64,000 bases of DNA from Flavobacterium lutivivi (GTDB taxonomy: Bacteria > Bacteroidota > Bacteroidia > Flavobacteriales > Flavobacteriaceae). A model generated the notes under the pieces. The model worked only from the letters and a program-made list of their open reading frames with translations. It was not told the origin of the DNA and made no database searches. Positions within the stretch are counted from its first letter, which is position 1. Each line of letters starts with the position of its first letter. Location of the stretch: the NCBI RefSeq assembly GCF_014642275.1, contig NZ_BMIM01000007.1:1-64000 (forward strand), written 5' to 3'. Made by a program: the position numbers and the translations under genes. Positions 43,401-51,582 of the stretch are shown here, one piece after another.

Positions 43401-43863
43401 CTCTACCAAGTTTGGAGGAACAACATTGATGTCCGAAAACTACGCAAGCAGAAATTATGATTTGAAAACCTACCAAATCAATCCAAAAATTTCATACTTA
43501 TTCAATAAGAATGCTAGTTGGGATATTTTTTATGAATATCAAAACAAAGAAAACAGAAAAGTAAGTGCCGAAACTTTGCTCCAAAATCGTTTCGGAACGT
43601 CTTTCTCCTATTCCGGTGAAAAGAAAATTACCATAAATGGTGAATTTTCTCTTTATCAAAATAAATTTGATGGAGATGCTTTGTCTCCAGTGGCATTTCA
43701 AATGCTCGAAGGATTACAGCCCGGAAGAAATATGACTTGGAGATTGTTGTTGCAAAAAAACCTAACCGAATTTTTAGACATAAACATCAATTATTTGGGA
43801 AGAAAAACCGAAACCAGCCAAACCATTCACACAGGAAATGTTCAGTTGAGAGCTTATTTTTAG
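40465..43863 (+). CDS. very large outer-membrane beta-barrel protein
   Basis: The 1132-residue protein has a signal peptide (ending KLSAQ) and a soluble N-terminal region of about 120 residues. The segment SGSITRGLTVGNNQNSTVNS and the phrase SDKVSLRASIQDSNIPLQDG are motifs I associate with large Bacteroidota cell-surface barrels related in style to SprA, though it is far shorter than SprA. Late in the protein, DYNNNGIQELEEFE resembles a calcium-binding loop. The C-terminal strand NVQLRAYF ends in Phe, as in barrels. No transport function can be named. Confidence 0.75.
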   Translation: MLKKLFLLIVFFGISKLSAQEIPSLYQTKKVAITSDTISIEKVSINSEFFKIETFDGKPIDTSLYKVDFPKGKLIFKKNLISNDSLKIHYLKYPDFLTKTYSIYDQDRIVPNEEGNLYKVNRSVKKFVPFDGLNTSGSITRGLTVGNNQNSTVNSNLDLQITGKISDKVSLRASIQDSNIPLQDGGYSQKLDEFDQIFIELFTDKWNIRAGDLFLENRQSRFLNFNKKVQGLSTHFAFGEDENKTDIFASAALVRGQYAKSSFTGQEGNQGPYKLRGNNGELYVLVISGSERVYVNGILKKRGENNDYIIDYNAGEITFTSLFPITSEMRIVIEYQYSERSYTRFVTYAGANHEAKKWSLGGYLYSENDVKNQPLQQNLSSEQVTILSNAGDNANLMNAPSAYLDTYSDNKILYKKITVNGIEVFEYSNNSQDELYNVKFTLVGANLGNYILQNSSAIGKIYQYVEPISGVPQGNYEPITRLIAPTKIQIATVLGKYNPNEKTTVDFEIGVSNNDKNLFSSIDDNDNKGIAGKLNFKQRLFTKKWQVDAFGNYQFVQQNFKTIERLFNIEFNRDWNLTTFSGNQSLLINGLDFILPEKGKLTYQFEKLDFSKSFSGNRHLVNAFFKLKNWNILQNSSILNSDGNYATSTFARNNSQARFHFKKNWIGGSLRLENNKEKLVSTNQLSALSQRFTEYGAFVGRGDSTKVFVELGYLQRVNDSLLSGFLKRVNTSNSYYLKSKLFQTKKSDLSLFINYRKLKFEDVSRKDEPSLNSRLLYNDQYFNQKVQVTTAYETTSGTIAQQEFTYLEVEPGQGVYTWNDYNNNGIQELEEFEVAPFPDQAKYVRVFLPNQIFIKTHQNKFSQSLTLNPIQWQNATGFKKLLSHFYNQTSFLIERKIKRTGDNFDLNPFSKSDENLFGLNTSFRNSLFYNRGKQKHSVTYTFLQNRIKTLLSVGSQENLSATHQVQYIHLMKKTWLFSFSTKFGGTTLMSENYASRNYDLKTYQINPKISYLFNKNASWDIFYEYQNKENRKVSAETLLQNRFGTSFSYSGEKKITINGEFSLYQNKFDGDALSPVAFQMLEGLQPGRNMTWRLLLQKNLTEFLDININYLGRKTETSQTIHTGNVQLRAYF

Positions 43864-43937
43864 CTTAATTTGATTTAAGGTACGATTATTGTAAAAGATA
43901 ATTTATTAATTTTAAACAAATAATTAATTCAAAAATC

Positions 43938-44516
43938 ATGAAAAAACTAATCTTGTTATGTTTAGTATTTGTATTCTCAAATACAATCTTTGCCCAAGAA
44001 ACAAAGGCCAAGACAAAAAAGACCAACGCTAAAACCGAAAAAATAATTAAGGAAAAAGCGGAAAAGTTAAAAGACAAAAAAGCTAAAGACAAAAAAGAAA
44101 AAGAGAAAGAAGCAAAGAAAGAAACGAAAGAAAAAGCTACTAAGGCCAAAAAAGAAGTTTCTGAAAAAGCACCAAAAATGAAAAAAGATGGAACGCCAGA
44201 CAAGCGTTTCAAAGATGCTTCGAACAACGCTTCTGAAAAAGGAAAAACAAAATCAGCAGAAGGAAAAGCCAAAGCTACAGCAAACAAAACGGAAGCAAAA
44301 ACCAAGGCCAAAAAAACTCGTTCAGGCAAAACAGAAGCTGAAGAAAAAGAAGATATGAAGGAAACTCCTGTTTCAAAAGCTGCTGAAAAGAAAGTAAAAG
44401 ATAAAATTACTGGAACTTACAATGGTAAAAAAGTCTTCACAGGACCAAGAGGAGGAAAATATTATATCAATAAAAACGGTAACAAAACCTATATTGATAG
44501 AGATGCTGAAGAATAA
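43938..44516 (+). CDS. Lys-rich exported protein with PBCV basic-adaptor-like domain
   Basis: A signal peptide (ending NTIFAQ) is followed by about 100 residues dominated by Lys, Ala, Glu and Thr in low-complexity repeats (likely helical or disordered), and the C-terminal motif YNGKKVFTGPRGGKYYINKN, which matches the chlorovirus PBCV-specific basic adaptor domain (Pfam PF08789). The length is 192 residues. The long AAA/AAG tracts produce a spurious open frame on the other strand. A role in binding nucleic acid or acidic polymers outside the cytoplasm is plausible but unproved. Confidence 0.82.
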   Translation: MKKLILLCLVFVFSNTIFAQETKAKTKKTNAKTEKIIKEKAEKLKDKKAKDKKEKEKEAKKETKEKATKAKKEVSEKAPKMKKDGTPDKRFKDASNNASEKGKTKSAEGKAKATANKTEAKTKAKKTRSGKTEAEEKEDMKETPVSKAAEKKVKDKITGTYNGKKVFTGPRGGKYYINKNGNKTYIDRDAEE

Positions 44517-44858
44517 AAAGTAAGATTTATAAAAGGTATTTTAAAACCGCATTTTCAATTTTAGAAAATGCGGTTTTTTTATTTCCAAAAATTGATTTCC
44601 ATGACAACAAAAAAATGTTAAAATTTCAACGAAAGAGAATTCTTAATTCCCTTTGTTTTAGGGCTTTTTCAAAAAAATAAAATTCATAAACACTTGAAAG
44701 TTAGTGTTTTGTAAAATTTAAAAAATAAGAACAAAACGAACCCATTTGTTAAAAACTAAGGCTATTTGTGAATAAGTTTGACTTTCATTTTACGTTCCAA
44801 ATAGCAATCTTTGTATCAGTCTCATTACACAAATTTTTACCCAAAAAAACATCAAAAA
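44517..44858. other. 342-base intergenic region before nrdB
   Basis: It holds a strong terminator at its left end (44543-44582), then AT-rich sequence with no gene. An 8-bp inverted repeat GCTATTTG / CAAATAGC (44761-44768 and 44798-44805) lies 54 bases before the nrdB ATG. Just after it, AATCTTTG resembles a -7 box. I see no NrdR box (ACACWATATATWGTGT type). Confidence 0.55.
44543..44582. terminator. terminator after the Lys-rich gene
   Basis: AAAACCGCATTTTC, 7-base loop, GAAAATGCGGTTTT then TTT. The stem is 14 bp and perfect. Confidence 0.93.
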
Positions 44859-45836
44859 ATGACAACTAATGAACCTATATTGAAAGAGAACAAAAACCGA
44901 TTTGTAATCTTTCCTATAAAACACCACGACATTTGGGAATGGTATAAAAAAATGGAAGCAAGTTTCTGGACTGCCGAAGAAATTGATTTACATCAAGATT
45001 TGACAGACTGGAATACCAAATTGAACGATGATGAAAAATATTTCATCAAGCATATTTTAGCATTTTTTGCCGCATCAGATGGTATTGTGAATGAAAACCT
45101 TGCTGAAAACTTTGTTAACGAAGTGCAATATCCAGAAGCGAAGTTTTTCTATGGCTTTCAAATAATGATGGAAAACATTCACAGCGAAACCTATTCGTTG
45201 CTTATTGATACTTATGTAAAAGATGAAAATGAAAAAAATGAATTGTTCCATGCCATAGAGGTATTCCCAGCTATCAAGAAAAAAGCCGATTGGGCACTTC
45301 GTTGGATAAAATCAGATTCTTTTGCAGAAAGATTAATCGCTTTTGCAGCAGTAGAAGGAATTTTCTTTTCGGGTGCATTTTGTTCAATTTATTGGTTGAA
45401 AAAACGTGGATTGATGCCAGGTTTAACTTTTTCTAACGAGTTGATTTCACGTGACGAAGGTGTGCATTGCGATTTTGCAGTTCATTTACACAATCATCAT
45501 TTGATAAATAAAGTTTCAAAAACTAGAATTACCGAAATCATAACTGATGCTCTCACTATCGAAAGAGAATTTATAACAGAATCATTACCTGTGAGTTTAA
45601 TAGGTATGAATGCTACTCTAATGACACAATATTTAGAGTTTGTAACAGATAGACTTCTAGTTGAATTAGGTTGCAAAAAAGTTTACAATGTGACAAACCC
45701 TTTTGATTTCATGGATATGATTTCATTACAAGGAAAAACAAATTTCTTTGAAAAGCGTGTTTCAGAATATCAAAAAGCAGGTGTCTTGAGTAAAGATACT
45801 GATTCACAAAAAATAAGTTTCGACGCAGATTTTTAA
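44859..45836 (+). CDS. nrdB: ribonucleoside-diphosphate reductase, beta subunit
   Basis: I chose the ATG at 44859 ([20 protein letters not shown]); the one at 44811 adds 16 residues without family resemblance. The 325-residue protein is the radical-generating class I small subunit, with the iron ligands in the segments [31 protein letters not shown] and [15 protein letters not shown]. It supplies the radical to NrdA. The order nrdB then nrdA, with a 134-base spacer, reverses the E. coli order. Confidence 0.96.
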   Translation: MTTNEPILKENKNRFVIFPIKHHDIWEWYKKMEASFWTAEEIDLHQDLTDWNTKLNDDEKYFIKHILAFFAASDGIVNENLAENFVNEVQYPEAKFFYGFQIMMENIHSETYSLLIDTYVKDENEKNELFHAIEVFPAIKKKADWALRWIKSDSFAERLIAFAAVEGIFFSGAFCSIYWLKKRGLMPGLTFSNELISRDEGVHCDFAVHLHNHHLINKVSKTRITEIITDALTIEREFITESLPVSLIGMNATLMTQYLEFVTDRLLVELGCKKVYNVTNPFDFMDMISLQGKTNFFEKRVSEYQKAGVLSKDTDSQKISFDADF

Positions 45837-45870
45837 AAATCTTTAAAAATAAAATCGGGAGATTTAAATA

Positions 45871-45884
45871 GCTGTAGCTACAGC
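45871..45884. promoter_or_regulatory. 14-bp palindrome between nrdB and nrdA
   Basis: GCTGTAGCTACAGC is a perfect palindrome in the nrdB-nrdA spacer, 100 bases before the nrdA ATG. It may be an operator or part of an mRNA hairpin. Confidence 0.4.
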
Positions 45885-45970
45885 GAAAAAGAGTGAAAGC
45901 TCAAAAGTTAAAATTAAAACTAACTCGAAAATAAGGAAGGGATTCTTTATTTTCAAAAAAAACAAAAACT

Positions 45971-48406
45971 ATGTACGTAATAAAAAGAGATGGCCACAAA
46001 GAGCCAGTGATGTTTGACAAAATCACAGACAGAATTAAAAAATTGTGTTATGGATTAAATGAAATGGTTGATGCCGTAAAGGTAGCAATGCGAGTTATCG
46101 AAGGATTATATGATGGTGTAACAACTTCTGAACTAGATAATCTTGCCGCTGAAACTGCTGCAGCAATGACAGTTACCCATCCAGATTATGCTCAACTTGC
46201 TGCTCGTATTGCAGTTTCCAATTTACATAAAAACACCAAAAAATCATTCTCTGAAACGATGAACGATATGTTTCATTATGTAAACCCTAGAACCAATCAA
46301 GAAGCGCCATTATTGTCAGAAGAAGTACATAGAGTTATTATGGAAAACGCTGAGTTTTTAGACTCGCACATTATATATAACAGAGATTTTAACTACGACT
46401 ATTTCGGATTTAAAACTCTTGAACGTTCTTATCTTCTAAAAATTAACGGAAAAATAGTTGAACGTCCACAACACATGTTGATGCGTGTTTCGGTAGGAAT
46501 TCACCTTGACGATTTAAAATCAGTTATAGAAACCTATGAATTGATGTCAAAAAAATTCTTTACACATGCCACGCCAACTTTGTTCAATGCAGGAACACCA
46601 AAACCACAAATGTCCTCTTGTTTCCTTTTAACAATGCAAGATGATAGTATTGATGGAATTTATGATACATTAAAACAAACTGCCAAAATATCGCAATCAG
46701 CAGGAGGAATTGGGCTTTCTATTCATAATGTTCGTGCGACTGGTTCTTATATCCGTGGAACAAATGGAACGTCGAATGGTATAGTTCCAATGCTAAGAGT
46801 ATTCAATGATACCGCAAGATATGTTGATCAAGGTGGTGGAAAACGCAAAGGAAGTTTTGCTATTTATATTGAAACTTGGCATGCTGATATCATGGATTTT
46901 CTTGACCTAAAGAAAAATCATGGAAAAGAAGAAATGCGCGCAAGAGATTTATTCTATGCAATGTGGATTTCAGATTTATTCATGAAACGAGTTCAGGAAG
47001 ATAGCACTTGGACGTTGATGTGTCCTAATGAATGTCCAGGATTGTATGATGTTTATGGAGATGAATTTGACAAACTTTATACTAGCTATGAAGAGCAAGG
47101 AAAAGGAAGAAAAACGATAAAAGCACGTGAACTTTGGGAAAAAATTCTAGAATCACAAATTGAGACTGGAACTCCATATATGTTGTATAAAGATGCAGCA
47201 AATAGAAAATCTAATCAAAAAAATCTTGGAACTATTCGTTCTTCAAACCTTTGTACAGAAATTCTAGAATATACTTCGGCAGATGAGATTGCAGTATGTA
47301 ACTTGGCTTCTATTTCTTTACCAATGTTTGTAGAGAATGGTAAGTTTGACCATGAACTATTGTTCAACGTTACAAAACGTGTAACTAGAAACCTTAACAA
47401 AGTAATCGATAGAAACTATTATCCAGTAAAAGAAGCAGAAAACTCTAATATGCGTCATCGACCAGTAGGTCTTGGAGTTCAAGGATTAGCAGATGCGTTT
47501 ATCAAGCTAAGATTACCTTTTACTAGCGATGAAGCAAAACAATTAAACCAAGAAATTTTTGAAACCATCTACTTTGCAGCTGTAACTGCTTCAATGGAAA
47601 TGGCCAAAGAAGAAGGTGCATATTCTTCATTCCAAGGTTCGCCAATTTCTCAAGGTGAATTCCAATACAATCTTTGGGGATTAAAAGACGAAGATTTATC
47701 AGGTCGATGGGATTGGGCAAGTCTAAGAAAAGAAGTAATCAAAAACGGAGTTAGAAACTCATTGTTAATGGCACCAATGCCAACGGCTTCAACTTCGCAA
47801 ATTCTTGGAAACAACGAAGCTTTTGAACCTTATACTTCCAATATTTATACTCGCCGTGTACTTTCGGGTGAATTTATTGTTGTAAACAAACATCTTTTAG
47901 AAGATTTAGTTGAAAGAGGTTTGTGGAACGAAGAATTGAAACAAGAAATCATGCGTAATAATGGTTCTATCCAAAATATTGATAGAATTCCAAACGATTT
48001 AAAAGAATTGTACAAAACCGTTTGGGAAATGTCTATGAAAGATATTATAGACATGTCGCGTCAAAGAGGTTACTTTATTGACCAATCGCAATCGTTGAAC
48101 TTGTTTATGGAAAATGCCAATTTTGCCAAACTAACCTCAATGCATTTCTATGCTTGGCAAAGCGGACTAAAAACAGGAATGTATTATTTGAGAACAAAAT
48201 CGGCTGTTGATGCTATCAAGTTTACATTGAATAACGACAAAAAAACAGAACCAACACTAAACGAAATACCAATGGCTACGGCAGTTGAAGTCGTTGCTCC
48301 AGTAGAAAACGGAGAAATGACCGCCGAAGATTTTGCGGCTATGGTAGAACGCGCAAGAAATGCTGCTGCAACTGGTGGCGATGATTGTGAAATGTGTGGT
48401 TCATAA
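45971..48406 (+). CDS. nrdA: ribonucleoside-diphosphate reductase, alpha subunit (class I)
   Basis: The 811-residue large subunit reduces ribonucleoside diphosphates. An N-terminal ATP-cone allosteric domain (about 1-90, [20 protein letters not shown]) suggests dATP control. The catalytic barrel shows [32 protein letters not shown] and [17 protein letters not shown]. The C-terminus DDCEMCGS carries the redox cysteine pair that re-reduces the active site. It is preceded by nrdB and forms the active class I enzyme with it. Confidence 0.97.
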   Translation: MYVIKRDGHKEPVMFDKITDRIKKLCYGLNEMVDAVKVAMRVIEGLYDGVTTSELDNLAAETAAAMTVTHPDYAQLAARIAVSNLHKNTKKSFSETMNDMFHYVNPRTNQEAPLLSEEVHRVIMENAEFLDSHIIYNRDFNYDYFGFKTLERSYLLKINGKIVERPQHMLMRVSVGIHLDDLKSVIETYELMSKKFFTHATPTLFNAGTPKPQMSSCFLLTMQDDSIDGIYDTLKQTAKISQSAGGIGLSIHNVRATGSYIRGTNGTSNGIVPMLRVFNDTARYVDQGGGKRKGSFAIYIETWHADIMDFLDLKKNHGKEEMRARDLFYAMWISDLFMKRVQEDSTWTLMCPNECPGLYDVYGDEFDKLYTSYEEQGKGRKTIKARELWEKILESQIETGTPYMLYKDAANRKSNQKNLGTIRSSNLCTEILEYTSADEIAVCNLASISLPMFVENGKFDHELLFNVTKRVTRNLNKVIDRNYYPVKEAENSNMRHRPVGLGVQGLADAFIKLRLPFTSDEAKQLNQEIFETIYFAAVTASMEMAKEEGAYSSFQGSPISQGEFQYNLWGLKDEDLSGRWDWASLRKEVIKNGVRNSLLMAPMPTASTSQILGNNEAFEPYTSNIYTRRVLSGEFIVVNKHLLEDLVERGLWNEELKQEIMRNNGSIQNIDRIPNDLKELYKTVWEMSMKDIIDMSRQRGYFIDQSQSLNLFMENANFAKLTSMHFYAWQSGLKTGMYYLRTKSAVDAIKFTLNNDKKTEPTLNEIPMATAVEVVAPVENGEMTAEDFAAMVERARNAAATGGDDCEMCGS

Positions 48407-48416
48407 TTACGACTTT

Positions 48417-48445
48417 GTCATTTCGACGAAGGAGAAATCTCATAA
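48417..48445. repeat. intergenic repeat word GTCATTTCGACGAAGGAGAAA
   Basis: The segment GTCATTTCGACGAAGGAG followed by AAATCTCATAA resembles a dispersed repeat that I recall from flavobacterial intergenic DNA. Only this copy is visible in the window. Confidence 0.35.
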
Positions 48446-48466
48446 TCAAATTCATTGATTTACGAT

Positions 48467-48506
48467 AAAAGAAAACAGCTGTCAACTTGATGGCTGTTTT
48501 CTTTTT
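48467..48506. terminator. terminator after nrdA
   Basis: AAAAGAAAACAGC and GCTGTTTTCTTTT (13-bp stem, 13-base loop) are followed by T. Confidence 0.85.
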
Positions 48507-48534
48507 AATTACATTTGAAAATAAATAAAAGACT

Positions 48535-48759
48535 ATGTCAAAAGAAAAAAAGGAGCTTTATACAGGAATTATTGAAAAAGACGAACACGGAAACTATTTC
48601 TGTGGCGAATATTTGTTGGATTACCAAATGGTTGAAAAAGACTTCAAATTAGGAGATAAAATCAACATCAAATCGGTAATTGCCAATCCAAGCGACAAAA
48701 GTTTTAATTTGTATCCAAAAAAATCTCGCAGTTTCTTCTTGGCAAAAGACAAAGAATAA
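48535..48759 (+). CDS. hypothetical small protein
   Basis: The 74-residue protein has no signal peptide or membrane segment and is rich in Lys, Asp and Glu (GIIEKDEHGNYFCGEYLLDYQMVEKDF). It may adopt a small beta fold. No family is recognised. Its stop lies one base before the acetyltransferase ATG, so the two are translationally linked. The upstream nrdA terminator separates it from the reductase operon. Confidence 0.72.
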   Translation: MSKEKKELYTGIIEKDEHGNYFCGEYLLDYQMVEKDFKLGDKINIKSVIANPSDKSFNLYPKKSRSFFLAKDKE

Positions 48760-48760
48760 A

Positions 48761-49213
48761 ATGATTACTATCAAAAGAACCACTTCTGGCAGCGAAGATT
48801 TTGAAAAGCTCGTCGTTCAACTCGACAAATATTTAGCCATACTCGATGGTGATGATCATGCTTTTTATGCTCAATTTAATAAATCGAGTTTGCTGAAAAA
48901 CGCTATGGTGTATTATGAAAATAATCAACCAATAGCGATTGGTGCTTACAAAGAATACGACAACGATACGGTTGAAATGAAACGAATGTTTACTTTGCCA
49001 GAGCATAGAGGAAAAGGAATTGGTTTTAAAATTTTAGGCGAGTTGGAGAAATGGGCAAAAGAAGAAGGTTATACCAGAGCAGTTCTCGAAACAGGATATT
49101 TGCAGAAAGATGCCATTCATTTGTATCAAAAGGCTGGTTATGAAATTACCGAAAATTATGGGCAATATATTGGAGTAGAAAACAGTGTTTGCATGAAAAA
49201 AATCCTCAAATAA
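48761..49213 (+). CDS. GNAT family N-acetyltransferase
   Basis: The ATG at 48761 gives MITIKRTTSGSEDFEKLVVQ, 150 residues; an earlier ATG at 48680 overlaps the preceding gene and is rejected. The acetyl-CoA-binding motif is MFTLPEHRGKGIGFKILGELE (RGKGIG) and the C-terminal strand ALHLYQKAGYEITENYGQY-like segment is the usual GNAT end. The substrate is unknown. It probably shares a transcript with the small gene before it. Confidence 0.9.
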   Translation: MITIKRTTSGSEDFEKLVVQLDKYLAILDGDDHAFYAQFNKSSLLKNAMVYYENNQPIAIGAYKEYDNDTVEMKRMFTLPEHRGKGIGFKILGELEKWAKEEGYTRAVLETGYLQKDAIHLYQKAGYEITENYGQYIGVENSVCMKKILK

Positions 49214-49259
49214 AGTTATCTTTAAAACCTAAAATCATTAATCTTCAATCTTACATAAC

Positions 49260-50594
49260 ATGACTTGGGAACAACTTTTATCTTTAAAACGTCAAGGCGA
49301 CACAAGCAAGCGTTTGCGAATAGAACAAGACGATACTCGTTTGGGTTTTGAAGTCGATTACGACCGAATTATCTTTTCGTCAGCTTTCCGCAGTTTACAA
49401 GATAAAACACAAGTTATTCCATTGTCAAAAACCGATTTCGTTCACACACGATTGACGCACAGCTTGGAAGTTTCGGTTGTTGGTCGTTCCATAGGAAGAT
49501 TGGTTGGGAAAAAAATTATCGAAAAATATCCACATCTCAAAGAAATTCACGGTTATCACATGAACGATTTTGGAGCAATCGTTGCCGCAGCAGCTTTGGC
49601 TCACGATATTGGAAATCCGCCGTTTGGACATTCGGGTGAAAAAGCGATTGGCGAATATTTTTCGATAGGAAAAGGGCAACAATTCAAAGATAGATTAACA
49701 CCAAAGCAATGGCAAGATTTAATCGATTTTGAAGGAAATGCCAATGGTTTTTCGGTTCTAACGAGTTCGCGACCTGGAATTGAAGGAAGTTTGCGTTTGT
49801 CCTATGCTACACTTGGCGCATTTACCAAATATCCGAAGGAAAGTTTGCCTAAAAAACCAACCAAAAACATTTCGGATAAAAAATATGGTTTCTTTCAGCA
49901 GGATAAGGATTTTTTCAAAGAAGTTGCCACAGAATTAGGAATGATTTCCAATAAATCGGGCGAAGATATTGGTTACGAACGTCATCCGTTGGCGTTTTTA
50001 GTCGAAGCTGCCGATGATATTTGCTACACGATTATCGATTTTGAAGACGGAATAAATCTCGGTTTGGTTTCCGAAGATTTTGCTTTGGAATATCTAATAA
50101 AGTTGGTAAAAGACACGATTGATGCGGCTAAATATCAAACGTTAACCACCAAAGAAGACCGAATTAGTTATTTGCGCGCTTTGGCAATTGGAAACTTGAT
50201 TAACGATGCTGTTCGTGTTTTTATAGAAAATGAAGAAGCTATTTTGCAAGGAAAATTCCATTTTGCTTTAACAGATAAAAGCAAATACAAAGCCCAAATG
50301 GATGATATCATCAAGTTGAGTGTAAAGAATATTTATCAAAGTCGCGAAGTCATTGAAAAAGAGCTTTCAGGGTATCAAATTATCAATACCTTACTGGATA
50401 AATTTATTACCGCTTTCAACAATAATCATGAAGGAAAAGCAACAAATTATGACAAGCTTTTACTAAAAATTCTTCCGGAAAAGCATCATTTGGAAAAAGA
50501 AAATCTTTACGACAGATTATTGCACATTTGCCACTACATTTCAATGCTAACTGATGGAAAAGCAGTGGAATTGTTTAAGATTGTTTCGGCTTAG
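49260..50594 (+). CDS. dgt: deoxyguanosinetriphosphate triphosphohydrolase
   Basis: Dgt cleaves dGTP to deoxyguanosine and triphosphate, controlling dNTP pools. The 444-residue HD-domain protein contains RLTHSLEVSVVGRSIG, the metal-binding AALAHDIGNPPFGHSGEKAI and HPLAFLVEAADDICYTIIDFEDG. The N-terminal segment SAFRSLQDKTQV is also characteristic. The length fits the bacterial family. It ends convergent with, and overlapping by 4 bases, the DUF3078 gene. Confidence 0.95.
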   Translation: MTWEQLLSLKRQGDTSKRLRIEQDDTRLGFEVDYDRIIFSSAFRSLQDKTQVIPLSKTDFVHTRLTHSLEVSVVGRSIGRLVGKKIIEKYPHLKEIHGYHMNDFGAIVAAAALAHDIGNPPFGHSGEKAIGEYFSIGKGQQFKDRLTPKQWQDLIDFEGNANGFSVLTSSRPGIEGSLRLSYATLGAFTKYPKESLPKKPTKNISDKKYGFFQQDKDFFKEVATELGMISNKSGEDIGYERHPLAFLVEAADDICYTIIDFEDGINLGLVSEDFALEYLIKLVKDTIDAAKYQTLTTKEDRISYLRALAIGNLINDAVRVFIENEEAILQGKFHFALTDKSKYKAQMDDIIKLSVKNIYQSREVIEKELSGYQIINTLLDKFITAFNNNHEGKATNYDKLLLKILPEKHHLEKENLYDRLLHICHYISMLTDGKAVELFKIVSA

Positions 50595-51541
50595 AAATTG
50601 TAAACCAAACCAACACCAAGCATTTGTTTTAATTGAAGTTTTGGACCAACCGTTATTTGTTCGCCGTTGCGTTCTTCTTTGGCTTTGATGTCGTCATCAT
50701 AAATAAAATGCGCGCCGATGTTAGCTCTAACATATTCGTTTACAACCAATTCAAATTGCATTTGCCAATCAACATCAATATTCCCAAAATGATTGATATA
50801 ATCAGAATATAAACTCAGACGGTTTTCCCAAATAATGTTCTTATAGATTTCTTTTTTGTAATAATTAGTCACCAAAAAGCCGAGTTCCATTCGGTATAAT
50901 TCTCCTTTTTTGATGAGGTTTCCGTTAACATCATAAACCGCTTTGTTTACTCCAAATGCGCCTTGATTTGCCAAAGTTTGATCCAAAACCAACGTCGTTT
51001 TCATCGTCAAAGGAGAAATATAGACGTTCAATTTTTTCTCCTTATTTGAATATTCCGAACCAACTCCGAGGAAAATATAGGCTGGCGCAAATGGTTTTGA
51101 AATGGCTTTTGTGGTATTTGGATACGCATAACCGTTTGTAAATTGGGTGTTAAAATTAAATTTAGCCGATGAATACCAGTTGGTTATCGTGTCTTTTCGG
51201 TAACCCAAAGTAGAGTTGAACTGAAATGCATCGTCGGTTTTTCTTAGTTCAATTCCATCTTGTTTATTTACTCCATAACGGATAATCATTTCGTTTACCC
51301 ATTTCAAATTTCCTTTTTGATATTTTCGTAAAAAATTACCCTTTAACAAACCTGATACCGAGTTAACACCACCAGCATTCCAATTTAAAAAAGCAATTTG
51401 ACTGATGTCTAACCCAACAGTATTTTTCTTTTCCCAATGCGAAATTGTGTCGGGAACAGCTTTTTTTACTGCATCTTGAGCAAAAAATGTTGTTGAGCTG
51501 AATAGAAAAAAGAAGAAGAGAACCTTTTGAAATGCCTTCAT
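50591..51541 (-). CDS. DUF3078 domain protein, probably outer membrane
   Basis: I chose the ATG at 51541 (MKAFQKVLFFFFLFSSTTFFAQ), which gives a clean signal peptide; an upstream ATG adds ten residues. The 316-residue protein has the DUF3078 features HWEKKNTVGLDISQIAFLNW, GGVNSVSGLLKGNFLRKY and a beta-rich body ending LGVGLVYNF, an outer-membrane-type C-terminal Phe. The function is unknown. Its stop overlaps the dgt stop region by 4 bases in the convergent arrangement. Confidence 0.85.
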   Translation of the reverse strand: MKAFQKVLFFFFLFSSTTFFAQDAVKKAVPDTISHWEKKNTVGLDISQIAFLNWNAGGVNSVSGLLKGNFLRKYQKGNLKWVNEMIIRYGVNKQDGIELRKTDDAFQFNSTLGYRKDTITNWYSSAKFNFNTQFTNGYAYPNTTKAISKPFAPAYIFLGVGSEYSNKEKKLNVYISPLTMKTTLVLDQTLANQGAFGVNKAVYDVNGNLIKKGELYRMELGFLVTNYYKKEIYKNIIWENRLSLYSDYINHFGNIDVDWQMQFELVVNEYVRANIGAHFIYDDDIKAKEERNGEQITVGPKLQLKQMLGVGLVYNF

Positions 51542-51582
51542 TTTTTGATGGAAAATTGTTAGACGGTGCAAAAATCGTTTTT

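Noticed and set aside
43886-44329. 147-codon minus-strand frame opposite the Lys-rich gene
   Set aside because: It is the complement of long AAA/AAG tracts, which gives Phe/Leu/Ser-rich nonsense; the plus-strand gene with its signal peptide and adaptor domain is real.
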